Assembly (NCBI GenBank): GCA_002448715.1
Contig: DJZU01000014.1
Coordinates: forward strand, 10,612-74,611
Source: Candidatus Neomicrothrix sp. UBA6944
Lineage (GTDB): Bacteria; Actinomycetota; Acidimicrobiia; Acidimicrobiales; Poriferisodalaceae
Direction: 5' to 3'
Length of the DNA stretch: 64,000 bases
This document shows positions 48,630 through 58,700 of the stretch, piece by piece (the stretch's first letter is position 1; each line of letters begins with the position of its first letter). The position numbers and the translations under genes were made by a program. The notes beneath the pieces were generated by a model that was not told where the DNA came from, made no database searches, and was given only the letters and a program-made list of their open reading frames with translations.

Positions 48630-49550
48630 TTAAAGAGCAGAGGAGCGGACAGCAACTCTTTGTTGCATCCAATCCCCAAGCTGATTGAGGGACACCACCG
48701 TGAGGGTCAAAAATAACCCAGGCCAAAATATTGGTAGAACGGTTTGTCTGATATCTCGGCGTCCCTCGTTGATCATGTTGCCCCATGTTGGCTCCGGGAC
48801 CTGGACACTGAGACCCAAGTAGGACAAAGTTCCCTCTATCACGATGACGAACCCAGCATTAATGAGAGCGTAAGCGAACAGGGCCGGGAGGATATTGGGA
48901 ATAATTTCGCGAAATAAAATAGCGGTTCGTCTTGTTCCGATCGCTTCTGCTGCTTGAACGAATTCGCGGCTCGCGACTCCCAAAGTGCTCGCTCGCGCTA
49001 TGCGAACGTAAGTTGGAATTCCTAGAATGCCGAACACGAGAGCGATCATTGTCAGATTACGAACCTTATATATCGAGACCAAAGCTAGGAGGAGGACTAG
49101 CGCTGGGAAAGCTATTACTACGTCTAAAATCGCCATGACGATCGCTTCCCAACGTCCCCGAACATAACCCACGGCAGCGCCTAAAACGCCTCCGATTGTG
49201 ACTCCGAATAACACCACTGTTGCTGCAACCATTAGTGAAACCCAGGAACCATGTAAGAGCCGTGAGAAGTTGTCGCGAGAAAGCACGTCAGTACCCAGAA
49301 TGTGGGCTGAGGACGGGCCTTCGACAGGTTTTGCTTCGCCGAAAAGAAAAGGCTGATAGAAGGGATCCTGAAGGGGAAGTGCCTGTCCGAGTAAGCGATC
49401 TAGACGCGTGTAAATAGCGGCCCCAATAATGAAAAGCATCCAGGTGAGCGCAAGTTTGATCCCTAACGGCATTTCGGAGAGTGCTGTCCGTAGGGAGCCT
49501 GGAGTTCTTGTAGATCGTGGGTTGCTTGGTTCCTGTTGGCCTGACATCAT
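48630..49550 (-). CDS. Peptide-type ABC transporter permease (DppC-like)
   Basis: 306 residues, six membrane segments. An N-terminal cytosolic stretch and first helix are followed by HILGTDVLSRDNFSRLLHGSWVSLMVA and the permease EAA loop (EFVQAAEAIGTRRTAILFREIIPNILPALF), typical of the DppC/OppC group. Last gene of the importer cluster; its ATG overlaps the DppB-like stop as ATGA, so the two permeases are translated together. Substrate may be a peptide, nickel chelate or other oligomer. Confidence 0.9.
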   Translation of the reverse strand: MMSGQQEPSNPRSTRTPGSLRTALSEMPLGIKLALTWMLFIIGAAIYTRLDRLLGQALPLQDPFYQPFLFGEAKPVEGPSSAHILGTDVLSRDNFSRLLHGSWVSLMVAATVVLFGVTIGGVLGAAVGYVRGRWEAIVMAILDVVIAFPALVLLLALVSIYKVRNLTMIALVFGILGIPTYVRIARASTLGVASREFVQAAEAIGTRRTAILFREIIPNILPALFAYALINAGFVIVIEGTLSYLGLSVQVPEPTWGNMINEGRRDIRQTVLPIFWPGLFLTLTVVSLNQLGDWMQQRVAVRSSAL

Positions 49551-50503
49551 CGCCTCCGAATTCGGGGGTCAAGCGCTAGGTACAGGAAATCGGCTGCGGC
49601 GTTGACTATGACGTAGACCGATGCAATGAACAGCGTGATTCCTTGGATCATCATCACGTCACGTTGGTAAATGCCACTGATAAGGCGGGTGCCGAGTCCC
49701 GGTAGTGCAAAAATTGTTTCGATTACGACGGTGCCTCCGATGAGGCCTCCGAATTGGAGAGCGAAAACCGTTACGGCAGTAAGTGAGCTGGGGCGGAGGG
49801 CATGTCGCATGAGGATGTAGCGGTCGCGTAAGCCTTTCGCTCTAGCAGAGAGAACGTAATCCTCTTTGAGGGTGCCGATCATGTCGGCTCGGATTAGTCG
49901 GGCGTTTATTGCTAAAGGGGCCAAGGCAAGGGAAGCAGCAGGAAGAATTGCTGTTTTTAAGTTGGCGATGAGGCCCTTGTCACTGATGCGGTTCCATCCT
50001 GTCGAAGGTAACCAGTTGAATTTGAGTGTGAACAGCCAGATGAAGAAAATGCCGGCAACGAAACCAGGGATTGAAAGAGCGGTTGTAGTTATGCCCGACA
50101 TGATGCGGTCGACGCGGCTTCCTTCTCGATATGCGCAGAAGGCACCGATGGGTACCGCTAGGAGAGCTGCGAGAAATGTCGCGAGGAAGGCCAACTCAAG
50201 GGTTACTGGGATGCGATCTTTGATGGCATCCGATACCGGTTGGTCGGTGATATAGGACTTGCCAAGATCGCCTTGTAAAGCGTCACCTACCCATCGGAAA
50301 TAACGCGTGACTACCGAATCATCTAGCCGCAACTCTTTGCGAATCCGTTCGATGTTCTCGAGGTCGTCGAGCGCCTCGGGGGGAAGAATCGCCAAAATCG
50401 GATCCCCAGGCAGTTGCTCAACCATCAGGAAAGTAATTAGAGACACCGCGAACAGGGTGGCGATAAGCCGGACCATTCGTAGCGCTATGACTTTTCCTAA
50501 CAA
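49547..50503 (-). CDS. Peptide-type ABC transporter permease (DppB-like)
   Basis: 318 residues, six membrane segments starting at residue 11. MVEQLPGDPILA and the EAA loop DYVLSARAKGLRDRYILMRHALRPSSLTAVTVFALQFGGLIGGTVVIETIFALPGLGTRLI identify the DppB/OppB group. The start is a TTG at 50503 with AGGAG five bases upstream; an ATG nine codons later is possible. It lies 42 bases downstream of the binding-protein gene. Confidence 0.9.
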   Translation of the reverse strand: MLGKVIALRMVRLIATLFAVSLITFLMVEQLPGDPILAILPPEALDDLENIERIRKELRLDDSVVTRYFRWVGDALQGDLGKSYITDQPVSDAIKDRIPVTLELAFLATFLAALLAVPIGAFCAYREGSRVDRIMSGITTTALSIPGFVAGIFFIWLFTLKFNWLPSTGWNRISDKGLIANLKTAILPAASLALAPLAINARLIRADMIGTLKEDYVLSARAKGLRDRYILMRHALRPSSLTAVTVFALQFGGLIGGTVVIETIFALPGLGTRLISGIYQRDVMMIQGITLFIASVYVIVNAAADFLYLALDPRIRRR

Positions 50504-50545
50504 TTGAACTCCTACCTGGAGACCGCGATTAGTGGCTTAATGGCT

Positions 50546-52339
50546 CTAGTTGCTCCAGAAAGCCTGGTTCAACTGTGGAACGGCCCAGCCTTGACCGCCG
50601 AATGTCCCATCAGGAAGCACCCAGCCGTTAATGCCCTCAATGTCGGACTCTATGGCGAGCATCGTTGCGGTGTGACCGGAATACCACATCGGTATATCGC
50701 GAGCGATCCGCATCATCACCATTTCGTAAAGCGCATAACGCTCTTCGAAGTTGGCAGTTCCGATTGCGGCTACGAGCCAACCAAATACTTCGATGTCAAA
50801 CCAGTTGAAGAAGTTGGTTGGTGTGAAGATACCGTCGAGCCCATAGGCAGCAGCAACATCCAAGGTGTGCGGCGCCATTTGGCGATTGAGCTCCGTCGAC
50901 GGATCGTTATCGCTTGACCAACGCCAGCAGTGGGCTCCATGGGATCCCTGCCAGTCTGGTGCCGCACCCAATGCGTAGCCGATGTGGGTTTGCTGATCGT
51001 AATTTGTCATGTTGACGTCGATCAGCCCACTTGATGACCAGAGCTGTTCGACCACCTGCATCGCTGCGATAAGCGTTGGATCTGGTGGACACGAAAGTTC
51101 CACTTCGATGTTCTCGCCAACTGCTCGACCATCAGACCGCTCGGGATCGTTGACGTACTCTTCGATTAGAGCCTTACCGGCCGCTAGATCGAACTGAGGC
51201 CACGCTGCAGCAACCTTTTCTGAGTACCAGGGGCTGTCCGGGCTGAACCATTGGCTGCCCGGAAGCGAAATTCCGGTGCCACCAAGCGCCTCGATGACTG
51301 CTTCCTGGTTGTTCATGTGCGTTAGGCCCTTACGAACCCGAACGTCATCCAGTGGCGGATTGTTCAGGTTGTACATGCCGCCACCGACGTTGTTTCCCTG
51401 GAATTCGAGAAGAATAATGTCGGCGCCATCAGCTTTTGAGCTTCTGGCATCACGGATGGTGCCTTGTCGCAGTGTTTGCATCGCGTTTGTTGTACCGGAA
51501 AGCAGTGAGTCCAAACGAGTTCCTTCATCAGGAATCGGCCGGAACGTCACGGAATCCAGATACGGCAGTTGGTTGCCATCTGCGTCACTCATCCAATAGT
51601 TCGGGTTCCGAACAACAATGGTTTCGTTGTCGAGGTCCCGCTTGTCCATCATGAATGGACCGGTGCCTATTGGATTCATTGAGTAGCCATCAAAGTCAGC
51701 ATTAGCTGCATCAGGGTCAAAGACAGCCCCTAGAGGCGTCTGAACCAAGAACGACGGGAACGCCGAATGTGCTTGACCAAGAACGTACATGACCGTGTAG
51801 TCATCTACCGCTACGACCTCTTTGAGGCCGGCTGCTGTAACGATGCCGGCAGCCGAAGCGCCAACCTTTTGCAGCTCAAACATATCCACGAGCGTCTGGG
51901 CTGTAAAAGCGCTTCCGTTATGGAACGTTACGCCTTCTTCTAGTTGGAAAGTCCACTCGGTGAAGGTGTCATTCGCTTCCCAAGATGTAGCTAACCAAGG
52001 CCCAATTGTGCCGTCTGTCCTTATTTGAACGAGCAAATCGTGAATGGCGACCACCATGGTGAGACAAGGTGAAGAACAAGCGTCTTCCCATGGGCGTAGG
52101 CCCGTAGCCTCGGCTTCAAGGCCGACGATAAAGTCGCCGCCATAGTTGCCTTTTTCGACTACTTCTTCAACTTCGGTGTCAACATCGCCTTCGGCTTCTG
52201 TGCCGGATTCGATTACTTCTTCCTTATCTGTACTGCTCGCGGTGTCGCTATCGGACCCGGAGTCACTGCCTCCACAGGCAGCTGCTATCAAAGCGAACGC
52301 GAAAAGCGACGCAATGAGTTTTAGCCAGCTCTTTTTCAT
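50546..52339 (-). CDS. Peptide-type ABC transporter solute-binding lipoprotein (family 5)
   Basis: 597 residues from the ATG at 52339, preceded by GGGAGGG; a longer reading upstream has no signal peptide. A lipoprotein signal (MKKSWLKLIASLFAFALIAAAC) ends at Cys22, followed by a Ser/Asp/Glu linker. The mature part has the SBP_bac_5 pattern: WTFQLEEGVTFHNGSAFTAQ, NPIGTGPFMMDK, NPNYWMSDADGNQLPYLDSV and RKGLTHMNNQEAV. It would capture the substrate at the membrane surface. Sits between the ATPase and permease genes of the same importer. Confidence 0.92.
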   Translation of the reverse strand: MKKSWLKLIASLFAFALIAAACGGSDSGSDSDTASSTDKEEVIESGTEAEGDVDTEVEEVVEKGNYGGDFIVGLEAEATGLRPWEDACSSPCLTMVVAIHDLLVQIRTDGTIGPWLATSWEANDTFTEWTFQLEEGVTFHNGSAFTAQTLVDMFELQKVGASAAGIVTAAGLKEVVAVDDYTVMYVLGQAHSAFPSFLVQTPLGAVFDPDAANADFDGYSMNPIGTGPFMMDKRDLDNETIVVRNPNYWMSDADGNQLPYLDSVTFRPIPDEGTRLDSLLSGTTNAMQTLRQGTIRDARSSKADGADIILLEFQGNNVGGGMYNLNNPPLDDVRVRKGLTHMNNQEAVIEALGGTGISLPGSQWFSPDSPWYSEKVAAAWPQFDLAAGKALIEEYVNDPERSDGRAVGENIEVELSCPPDPTLIAAMQVVEQLWSSSGLIDVNMTNYDQQTHIGYALGAAPDWQGSHGAHCWRWSSDNDPSTELNRQMAPHTLDVAAAYGLDGIFTPTNFFNWFDIEVFGWLVAAIGTANFEERYALYEMVMMRIARDIPMWYSGHTATMLAIESDIEGINGWVLPDGTFGGQGWAVPQLNQAFWSN

Positions 52340-52370
52340 TTGAACCCTCCCTGAGTTCTTGCTGGTGTAA

Positions 52371-52401
52371 TAAAAACGCGCCCGACGGTTGCCTGGTCGC
52401 G
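52371..52401 (-). terminator. Hairpin plus T-run between the DppF-like and binding-protein genes
   Basis: On the minus strand a stem CGCG-A-CC / GG-G-CGCG (one A-G mismatch) with an 11-base loop is followed by TTTTTA. This is a weak intrinsic terminator or attenuator. It would lower binding-protein expression relative to the ATPases, unless the binding-protein gene has its own promoter. Confidence 0.35.
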
Positions 52402-52431
52402 CAGCCCTTGATCGACAAGAGCGAAAATTGT

Positions 52432-53454
52432 TCAGGCGCTCACCTCCGCCGGTTCGGGAACGGAGACGAGTGGGTGATGGCACGCCACGAAATGGTCCTC
52501 ATATACGGGCCGCATAACCGGCTCCTCTTGGGCACATCGTTCGGTGGCATATTCGCAACGAGTTCTAAATCGGCATCCACTAGGCGGATCTATAGGGGAG
52601 GGAATGTCGCCCTCCTCAACCATGGTGACGTCAATGTTGGCTTCCGGGTCAGGGACAGGACTAGAACTCAATAGAAGCCTTGTGTATGGATGAGCTGGTG
52701 TGGCGTAGAGCGAGTTAGATTCAGATACTTCGCACATCTTGCCTAAGTACATGACCGCGACTCGGTCAGAGACGTTCTTAACAACAGCGAGATCGTGTGC
52801 AATGAACACCAACGTCAACCCATAGTCGGCTTTGAGGTCCTCCAGCATATTCAGAATCTGTGCTTGCACGGACACATCGAGCGCTGAGACCGGTTCGTCG
52901 CAGATAATTACCTGTGGGTTGAGGACCAGGGCTCGAGCGATTGAAATGCGTTGGCATTGACCGCCGGAGAACTCGTGAGGCCGTTTGTCGCGGGCGATCT
53001 GCGGATCGATGCCAACAGCCTCGAGCATTGCGTTCACTAACTCTTTTTGTTCGGTTGATTCGCGGGGCCCCCATACGCGTAGCGGTTCGGCTACTACGTC
53101 CCCGATTTTGCGGCGAGGGTTTAGAGAGGAAATGGGGTCCTGGAAGATCATTTGGAGATCGGTTCGGGTTCTCCGGAGATCCTCGCCCGCCAGTTCGGTC
53201 AAGTCGTTTCCAGCAAAGTTTACTGTGCCGGAGGTTGGTGGCGGGAGTTGGATGAGGGACTTGGCTGTGGTGGATTTACCGCAACCTGATTCGCCTACGA
53301 GACCGAGAGTTTCTCCCCTTTTCACATCGAGGCTTATGCCGCTGACAGCGTTGACCACGCGATCTTTGGAGACCGGGAACTCAACAACTAAGTCTTCAGC
53401 CCGGATTAAGACATCCTCACGACCACGAAGATGAGCCTTTCCGCTGCCAGCCAT
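52432..53454 (-). CDS. Peptide-type ABC transporter ATP-binding protein (DppF-like)
   Basis: 340 residues. P-loop GLVGESGCGKSTTAKSL, signature EFSGGQCQRISIARAL, Walker B VIICDEPVSALDVSVQ, and a C-terminal oligopeptide-type region with CRFRTRCEYATERC cysteines that can hold an Fe-S cluster in this family. It energises the importer with the DppD-like subunit. Its ATG shares a base with the stop of the DppD-like gene (TAATG), so translation is coupled. Confidence 0.92.
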   Translation of the reverse strand: MAGSGKAHLRGREDVLIRAEDLVVEFPVSKDRVVNAVSGISLDVKRGETLGLVGESGCGKSTTAKSLIQLPPPTSGTVNFAGNDLTELAGEDLRRTRTDLQMIFQDPISSLNPRRKIGDVVAEPLRVWGPRESTEQKELVNAMLEAVGIDPQIARDKRPHEFSGGQCQRISIARALVLNPQVIICDEPVSALDVSVQAQILNMLEDLKADYGLTLVFIAHDLAVVKNVSDRVAVMYLGKMCEVSESNSLYATPAHPYTRLLLSSSPVPDPEANIDVTMVEEGDIPSPIDPPSGCRFRTRCEYATERCAQEEPVMRPVYEDHFVACHHPLVSVPEPAEVSA

Positions 53455-54569
53455 TAGTTGCCACCCGATCCAACATTGACTGGGACTTCATCGACGATAT
53501 GACCTTGGTCTATAGCGAGAGTCGAAAGACGGCCTGCAGCCAGGTTCTTATCCCAGGCTTCTTGATTTTCAGGGGTGCCGACGCGGTACCAACACGCGGT
53601 GTAATGGCCGGGAGTTGTCTCTTCGAGTACTGGCTCCTCTTCGAAGCAGCGTTCTTGGGCATAGGGGCAGCGCGGGCTAAAGGAGCACCCTTTGCTTATT
53701 TCGATGAGGGTTGGGGGGCGACCAGCTATAGCAGCGAGGCGTGTGTGGCTAGGTTGATCGGTCTTTGGGATGGATCGGAGCAGCGCCTCTGTGTACGGAT
53801 GCTCAGTTGTTTGGAAAATTTCAGCCGTTTTGGCTTTCTCTACGATCTTGCCGGCGTACATCACCAAAATTTCATCTGTGCGCCCAGCTACTACTCCTAA
53901 ATCGTGAGTGACTAAGACCATTGCCATCGAGCGCTCTTGCTGTTGCATCCCCAGCAGATTCAAAATCTGGTGTTGGACTGTGACGTCTAGTGCTGTGGTT
54001 GGCTCATCGGCAAATAACAATTTGGGGCTGCACGCTAAAGCAATTGCTATTGATACTCGCTGACGCATGCCACCGGATAGCTCGTGGGGATATCTATCAA
54101 TGGCTGTTTCGGCTTCAGGGATGCGGACGCTTCGGAGAAGCTCGACAGCCAGCTTTTTGGCTTCAGTTTTGGAAACCCCTAGGTGCTTACGCACGTGTTC
54201 GCTAACTTGCCTGCCCACCTTCACGACGGGATTCAGCGAGGTCATGGGGTCCTGGAACACCATGGCGATCTCTTGGCCCCATATATCTGTCATCGCCTTC
54301 ATGGGAAGCTCTAGGAGATCCTTATCTAGAAATCGGACTCTCCCTGAGGTATGGACGTTGTTTCCAAGATTCAGACGCATGATGGTCCGCGAGAGCACTG
54401 TCTTCCCTGAACCACTTTCACCAACAATTCCCATGGTTTGGCCGGGTTGCAAGGAAAAGCTCACGCCGTCTACCGCGCGGAGCCGACCGGCGCCGATCGA
54501 GAAATGAGTACTCAGGTCCTCAACCTCTAGCAGCGCCTCACTACGCGAAGGAGTTGCTGATTCAGTCAC
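53454..54569 (-). CDS. Peptide-type ABC transporter ATP-binding protein (DppD-like)
   Basis: 371 residues. P-loop GIVGESGSGKTVLSRTI, signature ELSGGMRQRVSIAIAL, Walker B LLFADEPTTALDVTVQ and the C-terminal CSFSPRCPYAQERC cysteine set. First gene of the minus-strand importer operon, ahead of the DppF-like ATPase, binding protein and both permeases. Two short palindromes lie upstream, 49-94 bases from its start. Confidence 0.92.
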   Translation of the reverse strand: MTESATPSRSEALLEVEDLSTHFSIGAGRLRAVDGVSFSLQPGQTMGIVGESGSGKTVLSRTIMRLNLGNNVHTSGRVRFLDKDLLELPMKAMTDIWGQEIAMVFQDPMTSLNPVVKVGRQVSEHVRKHLGVSKTEAKKLAVELLRSVRIPEAETAIDRYPHELSGGMRQRVSIAIALACSPKLLFADEPTTALDVTVQHQILNLLGMQQQERSMAMVLVTHDLGVVAGRTDEILVMYAGKIVEKAKTAEIFQTTEHPYTEALLRSIPKTDQPSHTRLAAIAGRPPTLIEISKGCSFSPRCPYAQERCFEEEPVLEETTPGHYTACWYRVGTPENQEAWDKNLAAGRLSTLAIDQGHIVDEVPVNVGSGGN

Positions 54570-54617
54570 TATTGCGCTGATCCCCTTCCTCGGCAGGGAC
54601 CCCCGGAGGCTTCCTGC

Positions 54618-54663
54618 GTTAGGCAGCCTAACGTGCGTTCAGTGCCGAAAAACTAAGCTAGTT
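54618..54663. promoter_or_regulatory. Pair of palindromes upstream of the peptide importer operon
   Basis: GTTAGGC-A-GCCTAAC (54618-54632) is a perfect 7-bp inverted repeat; AACTA-AGC-TAGTT (54651-54663) is a second symmetric element 18 bases away. Both lie upstream of the DppD-like start (54569). They may be an operator for a dimeric regulator. A possible minus-strand promoter is TTGCTA, 17 bases, TTAGTT around 54650-54678, but this is weak. Confidence 0.4.
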
Positions 54664-54776
54664 GGCCTAAAAATAGCAAGAACTGAATGCGACAATTTCG
54701 CGACAAATTATTCCGTATGGGAATCAGGTGTATTCCGAAATAGCGGAACCGATCGCAAAGACGTGTCGGTTGTGCG

Positions 54777-56996
54777 TCAGACGGTGAACTCGTCAATTAT
54801 TTGGTTGAAAGTTGGGCTGGGCCTCATCGCTTCGGCGGCCAGTGCTGGGTTCGGGAAGTAGTACCCGCCTATGTCCATGGGCTTTCCTTGGCATTCAATG
54901 AGTTCCTGAAGGATTGTCTCTTCTGCAGCGTTTAGCGCCTCAGCTAGGGGAGCAAATAGGACTGCTAAGTTGTGGTCGTCGGTTTGCTCTGTCATTGCTT
55001 GGGCCCACCACATTGCTATATAGAAATGGCTGCCCCGATTGTCTAATTCGTTGACTTTCCGGCTGGGAGATTTTCCTTCGTCAAGGAGCCGTCCGGTGGC
55101 AACATCTAGAGCGGTTCCCAAGATGTTGGCGGTTGGGTTGCTAGTTGCTTGCGCGAGATGTTCAAAGGACACTGCCAAAGCGAGGAATTCACCAAGGCTG
55201 TCCCATCGTAAATGATTCTCTGCTTCGAATTGTTGTACGTGTTTTGGAGCCGAACCCCCGGCCCCTGTTTCAAATAGTCCTCCGCCGTTCATGAGGGGGA
55301 CAATGGAAAGCATTTTTGCTGAGGTTCCAACCTCAAGTATTGGGAATAGGTCGGTGTTGTAGTCACGTAATACATTTCCTGTTACCGAGATGGTGTCTTC
55401 TCCGGCCCTAATCCGCTGGAGAGAAAGTTTGGTGGCCTCGACAGGGGAGAGGATTTCTATGGTGAGGCCATCAGTATCCTGTTCAGCGAGGTAGATGTTG
55501 ACCTTTTCGATTAATTGGGCGTCGTGGGAGCGCTGGGCGTCTAGCCAGAACACAACAGTTGCTCCAGTAGCGTGGCCTCGAGCCACAGCGAGCTTTACCC
55601 AGTCTCTAATCGCGGCGTCCTTGACTGTGCACATCCTCCAGACGTCACCTACTTCAACTTGGTGTTGGAGCAGTACATCGCCGTTCGGGGTCACAACAGA
55701 GACGGTTCCGGGTTGCTCTACTTCGTAAGTTCTGTCGTGGCTGCCGTATTCCTCGGCCTTTTGTGCCATCAGACCGACGTTGGGGACTGACCCCATAGTT
55801 GTCGGGTCGTAAGCTCCGTGGGCGATGCAGTCGTCGATAACGGCCTGATAGATGCCGGCGTAGCTGCTATCGGGAATGACTGCTTTTGTGTCTTGCATTT
55901 CGCCGTCAGCGTTCCACATTTGCCCCGACGAGCGAAGCATGGCTGGCATAGAGGCATCGACAATGATGTCGCTCGGTACGTGCAAATTAGTGATGCCCCG
56001 GTCGGAGTCCACCATTGCCAGTGCTGGTCCGTTGGCATACGCCTCCAAAATTGAGGCCTCAATTATCACTCTTTCGTCGGCCGGTAAAGATTCGAGCGTT
56101 TCGATGAGGTCGCCTAAACCATTGTTTACGTTGACTCCAACTGCTTCGAGCTGCTCTCCGTGTCTTTCGAACACTGTCGAGAAGTAGGCACGGACGCAAT
56201 GTCCAAAGATGATTGGGTCCGAGACCTTCATCATTGTGGCTTTCAGATGCAATGAAAACAGTACGTCCTGGTCTTTGCTGTCCTCGATTTGTTCTTTGAG
56301 GAATGCTTGGAGGTGGCGCACGGACATAAATGTGGCGTCAACAACTTCGCCAGCGGATAGAGCTACTTCTTTAAGGGTGATGCGCTCTCCACTCTCAGAT
56401 AAATGCTCGATGTGAACCGTTGTGTCTGAGTCGACTGTGGTTGATATTTCATTCGACCGAAAATCGTTCGCTCCCATGCTTGCCACATGAGTTTTGGATT
56501 CGGGTGACCACGCACCCATGGAATGTGGAAATTTTTGAGCAAAGGCTTTGACGGCCTTTGGTGCCCTCCGGTCGGAGTTTCCCTCTCTCAATACCGGATT
56601 TACCGCTGAACCTTTGATGCGGTCATACCGCGCTTGGATTTCCTGTTCTTTCTCCGTTGATGCTTCAGTGGGGTAATCCGGTACTGCGAAACCAGCGCTC
56701 TGGAGTTCGCCGATGGTTGCTTGGAGCTGAGGTATGGACGCAGAGATATTTGGCAGTTTGATGATGTTTGCGTCGGGTAAGAGTGTCATTTCGCCTAGTT
56801 CGGCGAGAGCGTCGGACACTCTTTGGTCGTCGTCGAGAAGCTCCGGAAAGGCTGCAATCACGCGGCCAGCTAAAGAGATGTCGCGGGTTTCGACTGAAAT
56901 TCCGGCGGCTTTTGCAAATGCTTGGATGACGGGCAGGAAGGAGTAGGTCGCAAGAGCGGGTGCCTCATCTGTATGCGTGTAAATAATTTTGGACAT
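54777..56996 (-). CDS. icd: Isocitrate dehydrogenase, NADP-dependent, monomeric type
   Basis: 739 residues, the size of the monomeric class. The N-terminus [33 protein letters not shown] and [14 protein letters not shown] are diagnostic, as are [23 protein letters not shown] (here [17 protein letters not shown]), [51 protein letters not shown]. Decarboxylates isocitrate to 2-oxoglutarate and yields NADPH. ATG at 56996 has GGAG upstream. Widespread in Actinobacteria. It is upstream of the importer genes with a 207-base gap, and divergent from the acyl-CoA synthetase. Confidence 0.96.
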   Translation of the reverse strand: MSKIIYTHTDEAPALATYSFLPVIQAFAKAAGISVETRDISLAGRVIAAFPELLDDDQRVSDALAELGEMTLLPDANIIKLPNISASIPQLQATIGELQSAGFAVPDYPTEASTEKEQEIQARYDRIKGSAVNPVLREGNSDRRAPKAVKAFAQKFPHSMGAWSPESKTHVASMGANDFRSNEISTTVDSDTTVHIEHLSESGERITLKEVALSAGEVVDATFMSVRHLQAFLKEQIEDSKDQDVLFSLHLKATMMKVSDPIIFGHCVRAYFSTVFERHGEQLEAVGVNVNNGLGDLIETLESLPADERVIIEASILEAYANGPALAMVDSDRGITNLHVPSDIIVDASMPAMLRSSGQMWNADGEMQDTKAVIPDSSYAGIYQAVIDDCIAHGAYDPTTMGSVPNVGLMAQKAEEYGSHDRTYEVEQPGTVSVVTPNGDVLLQHQVEVGDVWRMCTVKDAAIRDWVKLAVARGHATGATVVFWLDAQRSHDAQLIEKVNIYLAEQDTDGLTIEILSPVEATKLSLQRIRAGEDTISVTGNVLRDYNTDLFPILEVGTSAKMLSIVPLMNGGGLFETGAGGSAPKHVQQFEAENHLRWDSLGEFLALAVSFEHLAQATSNPTANILGTALDVATGRLLDEGKSPSRKVNELDNRGSHFYIAMWWAQAMTEQTDDHNLAVLFAPLAEALNAAEETILQELIECQGKPMDIGGYYFPNPALAAEAMRPSPTFNQIIDEFTV

Positions 56997-57125
56997 GCCA
57001 CTCCATTTAGCTTTGGGTACCGGATTAAAGCTACATCTTCTTTACGTCAACCCACCTCGTCAGTTGTGGGACTTGCAGTAGGTAAAGTCAGATTGTCGTT
57101 TTAAGGGCCCCGGAGGTAATGCCAG

Positions 57126-58700
57126 ATGTCGACCATCACTTCACTAGCGGATATCACCCGCGTTCATGCAGCAAGTCAACCGGACAAAGTGGCCATGATT
57201 TTTGAGGATCGTCAATGGACGTATGCGGAGCTGGACCGGGAGTCCAATCAGGTGGCGAATGCTTTAATAGCAGCCGGTGTGGGAGCACAGGACCGCGTTG
57301 CGCATTTGGACAAGAATGGTCCGGAGTATTTCAGCTTCCTTTTTGGCGCAAGCAAAATTAACGCGGTTGGGGTTGCGGTGAACTGGCGCTTGGCCGCTCC
57401 CGAAATGGAGTACATCCTCAATCACTCGGGGGCCAAAGTTCTCTTAATCGGCGAAGAGTTTTTGGGCCACTACGAGCAGATGGAGCTAACGAGCATCAGC
57501 ACCGTGGTCGTCGTGGGGGAAACTGGATCCCATGTGGATTATTTGTCCTGGATCGGTTCGGCTGCTGATGAGGACCCCAACGTAGAAGTCGGCTGGACAG
57601 ACACTTCGTATCAGTTATATACATCGGGAACGACTGGCCTTCCTAAGGGCGTCGAGTTAACTAATCGGAATTTTTTTGAGATGCTTCCAGCGGCGAGCGA
57701 GGAGTGGTATTTCGATACCGACAGTGTCAACCTCGTAGCGATGCCACTCTTTCATATTGCGGGGAGTGGATGGGGAGTAGTGGGACTCTTTAACGGAGGC
57801 ACGAATGTGCTTTTGAGAGAAGCTGACCTTGTTGAGTTGCTTCGGCTGGTTGAGGTTTATTCGGTCACGAACGCGTTGCTGGTCCCGGCTATATTGCAGT
57901 TCCTTTTGATCACCCCTGAGGCCCAGGAGACTGACTTTTCAAGCTTGCGTTGCATGGTCTACGGAGCTTCGCCCATCACAGAAGAAGTTCTCGCGGGAAG
58001 TATGGATCTGATGGGGTGCAAGTTTGTTCAGGCCTATGGATTAACCGAGACGACTGGGGGCGTGACAATACTCCGAGCCGATGACCATGACCCTGGAGGT
58101 CCTCGGGCGCATCTGCTTCGCTCAGCCGGCCGTGTTTGGGGTGACGTCGAGTTACGAATTGTCGACCCTGAAACCCATGAAGATTTGGGTGAGGGAGAAG
58201 TGGGAGAGGTCTGGGTTAAAACAATTCAAAACTTAAAGAGTTATTGGAACGATCCGGATGCAACAGCAGAGGCTTATCCAGAGGGAATTGACGAAGACGG
58301 TCGCGGCTGGTTTCGAACCGGAGACGCGGGATACATATCGGACGGTTTCTTGTTCATACACGATCGCGTGAAAGACATGATTATTTCGGGTGCAGAGAAT
58401 ATCTACCCCGCCGAAGTGGAGAACGCCTTAATGGCCCACCCGGAGATTGCAGACGCAGCTGTCATTGGAGTTCCAGACGAAAAGTGGGGTGAAACGGTCA
58501 AAGCGATAATCACGCCTGCTGCCGAATGCGATCCCGAAGAAACCGCTGTGATTGAATATTGCCGTCAACGTTTAGCGCACTATAAGTGCCCGACATCCGT
58601 TGAGCGGATGGACATGATTCCGCGAAATCCGTCGGGAAAGATTCTGAAGACCGAGTTACGGGCGCCTTACTGGGAAGGCAAGGAGCGACGAGTTAACTAG
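57126..58700 (+). CDS. AMP-dependent acyl-CoA synthetase (FadD-like)
   Basis: 524 residues. Adenylation motifs YTSGTTGLPKGVELTNRN, MPLFHIAGSGWG, QAYGLTETTGG, GWFRTGDAGYISDGFLFIHDRVKDMIISGAENIYPAEVE and C-terminal Lys in NPSGKILKTEL are complete. It activates a fatty or aromatic acid as its CoA ester. GGAGG precedes the ATG. Its end overlaps the convergent TcuA-like gene by eight bases. Likely supplies substrate to the beta-oxidation genes at the window end. Confidence 0.92.
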   Translation: MSTITSLADITRVHAASQPDKVAMIFEDRQWTYAELDRESNQVANALIAAGVGAQDRVAHLDKNGPEYFSFLFGASKINAVGVAVNWRLAAPEMEYILNHSGAKVLLIGEEFLGHYEQMELTSISTVVVVGETGSHVDYLSWIGSAADEDPNVEVGWTDTSYQLYTSGTTGLPKGVELTNRNFFEMLPAASEEWYFDTDSVNLVAMPLFHIAGSGWGVVGLFNGGTNVLLREADLVELLRLVEVYSVTNALLVPAILQFLLITPEAQETDFSSLRCMVYGASPITEEVLAGSMDLMGCKFVQAYGLTETTGGVTILRADDHDPGGPRAHLLRSAGRVWGDVELRIVDPETHEDLGEGEVGEVWVKTIQNLKSYWNDPDATAEAYPEGIDEDGRGWFRTGDAGYISDGFLFIHDRVKDMIISGAENIYPAEVENALMAHPEIADAAVIGVPDEKWGETVKAIITPAAECDPEETAVIEYCRQRLAHYKCPTSVERMDMIPRNPSGKILKTELRAPYWEGKERRVN

